From NCBI GenBank assembly GCA_963383645.1, contig OY726571.1, positions 82,699,388 through 82,763,387 of the forward strand: a stretch of 64,000 nucleotides of DNA, given 5' to 3'. The notes beneath the pieces are model-generated. The model saw nothing but the letters and a program-made list of their open reading frames with translations. It was not told the origin of the DNA and made no database searches. Position 1 is the first letter of the stretch. The number at the start of each line of letters is the position of its first letter. Positions 22,118 to 31,968 of the stretch are shown piece after piece. This stretch comes from Muscardinus avellanarius (taxonomy: Eukaryota > Chordata > Mammalia > Rodentia > Gliridae). Both the position numbers and the translations under genes were made by a program.

Positions 22118-25100
22118 ATTATAGTACATAAATATTGAAATTCTGTTCAAGGCATTCATGGCTTGGGCAGAGGCATCCAAAGAACCTGGCACTTTGGGAT
22201 TTTCTATTTTTCTTTCTTCTGCTTCCTGCGACATTCAAGAGGTGGGATGGGTCCAGAGTAGAGGGGGAGAGGGTGTCGGCCAGAGTGCTGTGCTCAGGTG
22301 CATGTGGAGACCGTGTGGACAGGGCCCCAGGTTTTCCAGTGGGTGGGTCACAGCCCATCCTGATGCCTCTTGGACCCTTGCTCCCTGGTGGGCCAGGCAA
22401 AGGAGTCTTGTATGTGCTTTAGGAAGTCAGGGGCTCAGTTTCTGGCCTGGACTCCAGTTGTGAAGGCTCCCCCTCTCCCCTGCTAGGGCCCAGACTTTCA
22501 GAAATGCCCTCCCCCTACATCTGAGGACTCACTGGGAGCACTCCCCAGGAGCCATATTACTGGAGCCCCTTAAATTCAGATAGTGTTAAGAAATTATTTT
22601 TATCTCTTTTGTAGACCTTGGCGATGAGTTGCCTGAACAATCCTTTTCCCATTTGGAAAACATAATCAAACGAGGACTTCTGAAGAATTTCTAGCGACTG
22701 ATCAGAATTCTTGGACTTAGGCTTCTGTGGTCTGATTGTAGCTCACAGCGACTGTGGCATGCGTGCTCACACGGAATATGGGGAGAAGTCAGTGTCCCAG
22801 GAAATCTAACTTCTACCCCAAGGGGTCTCACGCATAGGAATTATAATGGGAAGCCCCACGTCTGCATTGCTCATGCACCCAAGTCCCCATTGAGCCAGGA
22901 TATTTCAAAAAGAATATACTGTGCTGCTCAAGAGTCTTCCGGGTCTTTGGTGACTATAGTCAGTGTAGATGCTCACATTCCTGGAAGGTGCCATGAGTCA
23001 TGCTCACACTGTTTTTTTCTGGGCAAAGATCTGATATTTTTTCCTTCTAAACACAGCATTTCTCTGACCTAAGAATGGGCCCTGTGGCCTGGATAGCCAT
23101 GGCCAGGGAGATCCCTCCCCTGTGTTGTTGGGGGTGGCTGGGCCCGGGCCTGTGGCCTCTTGCTTCATCTATCTTGCTGGGCGGAGCTCTGGCCACATCC
23201 AAGATGCTCATCAAGTGGGCCCGAAGGACCCAGTCTGAGTTCTCTTATTCTTCCCACTCTTCACCGCACCATCCCCTTTTTGGATCCATGGTAGCAACCC
23301 CGGCAGAACCAGAAATAATTTGTTGCATCCATGAAATGCAAGATTTAAAACAAGACTTCAGGGCTTCGTGTACCTGAGGCTGAATAGTGAATACAGTCAT
23401 CCTTACTTATTTGAGATTTCCCTTGCCACTGTTTCAATTACCTGGCCAAACACAATCTGGAAATATCAGTTGGAAATTTTCCGAAATAAACAATTGACAA
23501 GTTTTAAATTGCACGGCATTGCCGGGCATGGTGGCGCACGCTTGTAATCCCCGCGCTTGGGAGGCGGAGACAGGAGGATCGTGCAGGTTCGAAGCCAGCC
23601 GCGCTGGCTTAAGGGACTCTGTTTCAAAAATATAAAATAGGTCTGGGAGTGGAGCCCGGAGGTAAAAGGGCTTCCAGGAACCCCAGTACCACCAAAAAAA
23701 AATAATAATAATAATAAAAAAAATAAATTGCACGGCATTTATTGCTGAGTGATAAAATCATGAGCCATCCCATTCCATCCCACCCAGGACGTGACTCGTC
23801 ACTTTGTCTGGTGTTTCCATGCTGTATATGTTACCCCCCCCCCTTTAGTCACTTAGTAGTCATCTTGGTTATCAAATCAACCATATAGTGCAGGTGTTCA
23901 AGTAATCCCATTTACTTAGCAATGGTCTCAAAGCACAGGAACAGTGATGCTGGCAATTCAGATACACCAAAGAGAAGTCTAAAGTACTTCCTGTATGTAA
24001 AAAGGTGAAAGTTCTCGATGCAGAAAGGAAAACAAATCTTCTTAAGAACTCTGGTTATTAAGAAATACAGTAAGAGGAAATCTTTTCTTTGTGAAGAAGT
24101 AAAAAGAAATTTGTTGTAGTTTTACTCTCTCCCCTCAAAATGCACAATTATGGCCAGAGTATGTGATGTGTGCTTAGTTAGTTGAGATGGAAAAGGCATT
24201 AGATTATAGGGTTCAGCACTATCCATGGCCTCAGGCATACCCTCAGGGAGTCTTAGAACTTATCCCTCTCAGATAACAGGGGACCCCTGTGCTCCAGACA
24301 TCTCATTACATAGGGTGACACCAGGGCGTGGCCCTCTTGTCCTGATGCACCTGTTGTGTATTTAATTAGGAGCGTGTGACCTGCTCTGCTTTCCTGACTC
24401 CGAGCGTTTCCGTCTCTGTTCTAGGACTGGTTGCCATAAAGGATGCACACGACATAGAGACCAGGCTGAACGAGGTGGAGAAGTTGCTCAAGACGATCAT
24501 CAGCATGTCATGTAAAGTACGAATAGCTGGGCGTGGAGGGGGGCAGGGATGTAGGGAGGCTGCCGGTCATCTTCCAGACTTAAGAGGCGTCCACCCTCCC
24601 AGATAACTCACCTGCCTGTTGCATTTCAATTTATGTTTTGTTTCCTCCCTGGGAGGACCAGGTGGTGGGGAAGGGTCGCAGTTATAATCTGGGGAGGGGA
24701 AGATTTTTGTGGGCTTTGGATTGTTTCTGTTTTTCTTGCCCTGGGGACAAAATAGAAGTAGAGGCCAGAGGAGGCGTGGACAGGAGGGGACACAGGTCCC
24801 TCTCCAGCTGTGGCGGTCTTGGCTTTCTTCCCTTTGCTCCAAACCTGCCCTCCTTATTGAAACGAGCATGGAAGCCATGGGGAACGCTGGCTTCTCGGCC
24901 ACAGATGATGGTGCTTGGACTTGTCTCCCTTGAATTTTATGAGCTTTGCAGAGGACTAAGGAAGTGGACCTCAGAGGCAGGCGGAATGGCTTCCTTAATT
25001 CAAACTTTGTCTGGCAAATGGGGAAAGTAGATGCAGCTCACAATTTGTGGTTGCAGAAGAAGTGTGAAGAATTGGGCACATGCAAACCCTTCAGAAATGC

Positions 25101-28100
25101 CAGTCATTGTTTTCCTCATTCCCATCCTGTCCCCGAGGCCTCGCATTCTGTCCACGTAGGGCCCTGAACTAAGCGGCATTGACGGCAGCCTTAGGGGTGT
25201 GGGCGGACGCTGGAGCTCTGAACAGCGCCCCGGGGTGCTCACCAGGCCTAGGGTCATCTTCTCCCACACCAATATGGGGCCAACTTATGGGGACTTTTCA
25301 TTTTGGGTAATTATTGTTTCTTCCCAGTATTCTAGGTCAGAAGTTGTACTCACCTTCTTTGAAAGATCTCCTTTGGATCAGGTGTTAAAAAATGATAATG
25401 TACATAAAATTCAACCCAGCTTTCAAAGTCCAGTCAAGATATCAGGTAAGGGCCATGGCGATGGTGGCTTGGAGGGAAAGTATTGCTGTTGGTGTTCAGG
25501 CCAGCTTGTTGTCTTCGTGGCTGGGCATCCCTTTTATCCTTTGTTCTCCAGAGAGTCAGTTTATCAGAATTGCGTGAAAATAGTGGGTGAGCCCCTGGTC
25601 CCCAATTTTTATTAAGCAGTATATTCCCTGTTTATTGACCAGCAATTTATACTTTTCCTATTTCCAGAGCTATTTATTTGGCATATAAATCGGAACTTAT
25701 TTAAGAAATAGCATAATAATGATGAAAAATTAGCAAGACATTTTAAGCAAACTGTTAGAGTCAGTAGTCCAATCTACTGCCAGGTTCGCTAGCACACACC
25801 TGTAATCTCAGTATTTGGAAGGCTGAGATTGAAAGATCTCAGGTTCGAGGCCAGCTTCAGCAACTTAGTGAGACTCTCAGCAACTTAGCAAGACTGTTTC
25901 AAAATAAAAATATATAAATGAAAGGGCTAGGGGTGTCACCCAGAAGGTAGAACCTCCCTGGGACTAACCCCCAGTGTATGTATATGTATGTGTATATATA
26001 CATATATATTCAATACATGAATATATATATATTGGTATTATATATATATTGTATATATATTGAATATATATGAATATATATGAATATATATATTGAATAT
26101 ATATTGAATATATATGAATATATATATAGGTATTATATATATGAATATATATATTCAATACATGAATATATATATTGGTTGGAATATATATATATATCGT
26201 AAGATATATATATATCTGCTATCGTAAGATAATTTTTATCTTGTGGCCTTGGCTTTTGGGCAGCCAGGACAAGGGAAACACCTAGCTTGAGTGCTGTTAG
26301 CAGTGACACTGGACTGTGCCATCTGGCACTAAGGGTCAGCAGAGGTCAGCTGCAGTAAGATGGGTGTCCACAGGCCCTCATCTTGCAGGGCTGGCAGAGA
26401 GCTCTGGATCCCCATTGGCTGTCAGGTCAGGTTTCACATGGCATAGCCTATAGCGTGAGGATGCTCTGTCCTTCAGTCTGGTGGGAAGAGCCCTCATCTC
26501 TCTGTGTTGCTTTATTTCCTTCCAATGTGAGAGCAAAGAGCAGCAGGATTTTCCTGGGGCCTCATGTCATGGGCAGGACTGAGATGTTGCTTTAGAATGA
26601 CCAGGGCTCCAGCACCGAGAGGACAGCCCAGAGCTGTGCAGGGCTGCCTCTCGGGGGCAACCCCTTGAGGTTGACAACGTGGAGCATCTCCTGCACCATC
26701 TCTCAGTCCTGCTTTTATTAGTAATGTGAAGAAGCACGTAATCCCTGTCTGTCCTCAGAAGTAATGAGATGAGCTGGGCGTGGTGGCATACGCTTGTAAT
26801 CCCAGCATTCGGGAGGCTGAGACCAGAGGATCGCGGTTCTCGGACAGCCCCAGATACTTAGTGAGGCCCTCTGCAACTCAGTGAGACCCAGTTTCAAAAT
26901 AAAGAATAAAAAATAGGGCAGGGGGTGTAGCTCGGAGGTTGAATGCCCCTGGGTTCCATCCCCAAACCCGCAAAAAAAAAAAAAAAAAAAAAAAAAAAAG
27001 AAGTAATGAGATGAGGCTAAAGGGGTAAGTGCAGAGCCCCACACTGGTTCTTTGTGACTTTTCGTAAGGACCGAGCACAGATCTCAGCCTGTGGCTGTGT
27101 CAGCCTCTGCCTGGCCTTCCCATGTGACTGGACTGCAAGGTCCAGGTCTAAGAAGGCAGGGTCTTGACCTTCTTCTGCAAGTTGAGACCCCAGGCCATGC
27201 AGGATGCCAAGCCCAGCCTTGGGTCTGAGAAGCGGAAGGGCCACTGCTTGTGCTGTGGCCCTGTAGGGTCACTCGGGCAAACTCTGCCCCTCTCTTACCT
27301 TCCAGGTTAATTCCACTCATTTGGGAAAACGCCCTTCATGGCTGAAACCCGAAATACCCTCTTTCCCTACCCAAGATTTCTTAATGCCTTCTTATGCCAA
27401 CATAGCATGGAGGGAGGCGCAGCCACGGGCTAGGGCACTGACCCTCTCCACCTGCACCATTTAGGCAGCGCCCAGGCTGTGAAGGCCCCGACTTTTCAAA
27501 TGCTGAGATGGCTGTGTGGCCAGGGCTCCACTAGATGGCGCCAGGCACCAGCCGTGGTGAGAGCCCAGTGGCTGTGCTGGGGTCCAGCACCGCCGATCAA
27601 GGCAACCTTCAGCCCTCTTTGCCCCGTGTTAGTGTTAGTCTGAATGCTCATCAGATCTTACGAAAGCAGAAATCTAAAGTGTTCTCTGCCGTCCGCGGGA
27701 AGGCAGCATAAAAGGGACCGTACATCTTAGTCTTCATCTGCCTGCGGCTCGTTGACGGACAGATTCCAGCCACAAAAACCTGATCATTCAGGTTTGAGAG
27801 GCCTGGAAATGAAGTGTGATTTTAGTTCTCCTTGGCCTGGCATTTGTACAATCTCGACCTTAGTTTTTACTATATATGGACAGCCCACTTATCCAACTAT
27901 TAGAAAGGCGTTGCTTTGGGTTTTGTCCTGTTGCTCGAGTGTATGGAAAATGTAACAGGAGGGAGGATTTGCGAGCGAGGAGAACTATGCTCTGAATGCT
28001 TCCGAGGCTGAGATTAAATGTCTGCTGGGAAAAAAAAAAAAAAAAAAGGAAGAGAAGAATTAATGCAGCGACGGGGCGGTGGCAAAGGAAAACTTAGATC

Positions 28101-28267
28101 CGGCAAAGAGACAGAAAAATTGCCATTAGCACCACATGCACAGTGGTAATTGTTGCAAAAAATATCTGTTAATGGACAGACGCTAAGGTTAGTGGGTGAC
28201 AGTCTGAGGAGAAACAGGATTTACACAGTTTTAAGACCTTGCCCCCTCCCCAAGATACGTATTAACT

Positions 28268-28298
<31 letters not shown>

Positions 28299-31200
28299 TT
28301 CTACCTCTGAGCTATACCTCCAGCCCTATTTTTTTTCTTCTTTATTTTGAAACAAGATTTTACTAAGTTGCAAGGGCCTCATTAAGTAGTAGTGGCTGTC
28401 CATGAAATGCAATCCTCCTGTCTCAGCCTCCTAAGTACTAGGATTGCAGGAATGCACCACCATGCCCGGCTGTATTAACTTTAAAGGGGAAGAGAGTAGC
28501 CTAATTTTGGAGACACCTGGCAGAAGCCTTCATACTCGGATCACTAGTAATAGGACCTGTGCACATCATGTGCACCCCTCACACCCAGAAGAGGCACTGA
28601 AGAGGACATAGCATCACTTCTATGGGAGTCTTGCTGCAGGTGCATCACCTCGATCTAATCCCTTGACTCTCAGCTTGAGAGAGATTCCATAAAACAGCTC
28701 ACCTGCCTCCTACAAGTGTTACAGACTAAGAATGATGGAGGCGTCATCAGGGTTGTAGGAGACCAAGGCTCAGCAGCTCAACGCGTTGAGGGGTCCCCGA
28801 TTGGATCATAAACAGAAAAGAGAAGGACATTAGTGGAAAAACTGCTGGCAATTGACTGTACAAGGCCTTTAGTTCAGAGCATTGTTCACATATTAGTTTC
28901 CTAATACTATCCTTATGTAAAATGTGCACACCTGTAATCCCAGTACTTGAGAAGCTGAAACAGAAGGGTCGCAGGTTTGAGACCAGCCTCAGCAACTTAG
29001 CGAGCCCTTCAGCAACTTGGCAAAATTAAAAAGGGCTAGGGGTATAGCTCAGAGGTAGGATGCCCCTGAGTTCAATTTCCAGTACACCCCCCACCCACAA
29101 AATGTGGATGTTAGGAGAAATTGAAGGAAATATGAGAACTATTTCTACCGTCTTTGTGACTTTTTCATAGTGATAAATCAGCTTAAAATGAAAAATAAAG
29201 CACGGCTGTGCTTCGTGTGAAACTATGAATGCAGAAAGGTAGCTTAAAATGAGCTATTTCATGGAGTCAGTCATGTATGTGATTAAAGTAATTAAATTGG
29301 CCAATGACTTTTGGTATTGGTACCTAAATTGGCATCTAAGAAATTCATGTTTTAGCTATGTCTGAAGATAGGCTTCAGGTGTTACCATTTTTCTTTAATA
29401 ATAACCTTTTTCAGTTCTTTTACTTTGCACATGTTACAGCAGACAGGAAGACACTGCCAACAGTGTTGGCGACAATTACAATTGTTTGAGTTTCTAGCAT
29501 TTGCCAGATTCTTTACAAATATCACCTTGTATAATCAGTATGTGTGCTCTGTGGGAGGGGAACTGTTAGTCCCACTTTACAGATGAAGAAATTGAGAAGG
29601 AATCTGTTTCCTGTGCACAAGTAACAGGACTGGGCTTTGAACCAGTCCAACCCAAGTTCAAAGTCTGTGTGCTTTCCCTGAGCCATAGGCTCCTCAGGAC
29701 TGACCTTCCACACTGCACAAGGTCCGGACGTGCTCAGTGCTGAAGAACCTTGTCACAAGCCAGTCTTTCTTGTTATCCCATAATCCTGAATCCCAATGCA
29801 AATTTTTGCTTGAAGGTACGAGTCCCTAGGCCATGCCACCGTCCTGTGGAAACTGACCCGGGGAGGAGAGGTGCATTTAAGCATTTGGTGGCCTAGGTGT
29901 ACACGGAGCTACAGGGTTATTAGCAGAGAGGGTCTGCTTAATCACGTGGTCTCTGCAGTTAGACACTTGCTACAGCTAATTGCTTTCCCCCTTTCACACA
30001 CACACACACCATTTTAAACTTTGGACAGCTACTAATTTGTCCAACTCTTCTTAAGACATTTTTTTCCAAGTGATGGAATAAATAAAAATATAAACTGACC
30101 TCTAATCCATGCTCTATTTTCAGCTAGCACAAGGCATACAGAAACCACACATGTTTTCTGTTTCTAGTCTGCTGTGGCCTGAAACTTGTTTATGTATGAA
30201 AGGGTAATTTGCTTTTCAATAAGCCATCCCTTTCCAAACTAGACTTTGGAATGTGGGTTCTGAAGGTTGTGCAAACCCACCAGCTGCATAGACTGCTTTG
30301 CCCCAGGGTTATTCCAGATCTGCGGCCAACAGAGAGTGGAGGGATCCAACCAACAGCCAGACCTTATCAGGGCCCATTGATTGTGAAATGGCACTAGTTT
30401 GAACAAGGTCACTCGGTGAGCTAGGCTTCCAAGCATAGACAAACTTTAGTGTTCTGAAGAGCTGTCTTTGTAAACAATTAAGTCACATTTATGTGCACAA
30501 GGTTTTCTTTTATCATAGCCATTTAGGGGAGGCTTTGTTACAAATCCCTTTTGAAGAGATTGGCAAAGATTCCATTTTTCAAAGCTCCAAAGTTCACATT
30601 CAAGAAGGATTGCGTATGTAAGGTAATGCTGCAGAATTTGGTTCAAAAATGATTTGCGGTGGTGACATCTGTTTAAAATTGTAGGGACTCCCCCACCCTG
30701 CAATTCCTTCTGAAAAGGAGCAGGAAAAAGGGGACCGGGCTGTCAGCTAGCTGTGGAAAGGCTGCTCCCAGGTTTTCTGTGCTCCCTCAGATAGACAGAT
30801 TTGGGTCAGAATTGATTAAAAACAATAAAGAAAGTAGTTCTGTGCGGCTACATCTTTTACATTCAGAGGCAAGGGAAGCTGAACCTCTCTTGTTAAGATT
30901 TAGTAATTTTTCAGGGTCTGCCTGCTCAGCCAGACTTTTCTTAGGCATCTTCCTTTTGTCCTACTTACACCTAGAATTGCAGTTGGCCCCAGAGTTACCG
31001 GAGCAACTCCTTGTTGGTTTGCAGAGCCCCTTTAAGACTGCAGCCCCATCAGAGTGGAGCAGGAACTAGCCACCATCGGGTGTCCTGTGGGGCGTGACCA
31101 ATCCTGAAGGAGCCCTGGGTCACGTGCTCGGGACTTTCTCCAGAAAGTCCGGCATGCATTTTAGCAATGTCTTGGTTCATCTAATTGATGGCTCATCATT

Positions 31201-31928
31201 GTGATCCTATAGGGATGAGGAGGGAATCTTCCATTTTTCTTTCTTCGTTTTTATGTAGTTTCCCTAATTCTTTCTCTCCGTAAGAAGAGAAGTTCAAAGA
31301 ACTGAAAACCAAATAGCTAGAAAGATTAAAAATAAGCAAGGAGTGACTATTTTAATTATACAAAAAAAGCAAATCCATATTTAAAAGAAATTAAACTATG
31401 GTAAGGTGTAAGAACGGAAAAGAAAAGGAAACAAAATAATGAAGGCATCAGATTCCCAGTAGCACTGTTGGTAGTATGTTCTTCCAGGGTACATGGGCCA
31501 GGAAGAAAGGAAGGCCTATTTTGAGCAGCATGTCACCATGGATTTGGCTCCAAAGAGGGTGGTAAATCCTTGCTATCTGAGAATGCACCAGAGCTGTGGG
31601 GTACATTTCAAGCATGCCTTTTACAGTGGGATGAGCCTGATTTGATAGGACAAAGGTGTCCCTGAGCAGAGGACAGGAAGTGAGCCATGTCTCAGGGAGG
31701 GGAGGACTTCAAGGCCCAGGAGAACTCATAATAGTCACCAGATCTGTTCATCTATTTAGGGAAGGGACAGAAGGATAGTCTCTTGGGAAGTATAAATAAA
31801 GACTTCAGCAGATAGAAGAGTCAGGCCACACTGGGTTCTTATACAGTTGGCCCTCAGTATCTGTATGCCTCAATTTCATGGATTCAACCAATAATGGGTA
31901 AGAAATATTACATCTGGGCAATTATTAC

Positions 31929-31968
<40 letters not shown>

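Larger units (their letters stand above)
8995..24424 (+). other. PXDC1: PXDC1 intron 1 (15.4 kb)
   Basis: Phase-1 intron from donor gtgcgg to acceptor 'ctctgttctag'. It holds the end of the CpG island, about ten SINEs, one L1 remnant with a GGAA tail, several microsatellites and a possible CTCF site. About 9600-10650, 11050-11890, 12000-12590, 13170-14390, 15330-16080, 18000-19050, 20345-22060 and 23740-24420 contain no feature I can name. First introns of this size often hold enhancers, but nothing here proves one. Confidence 0.8.
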
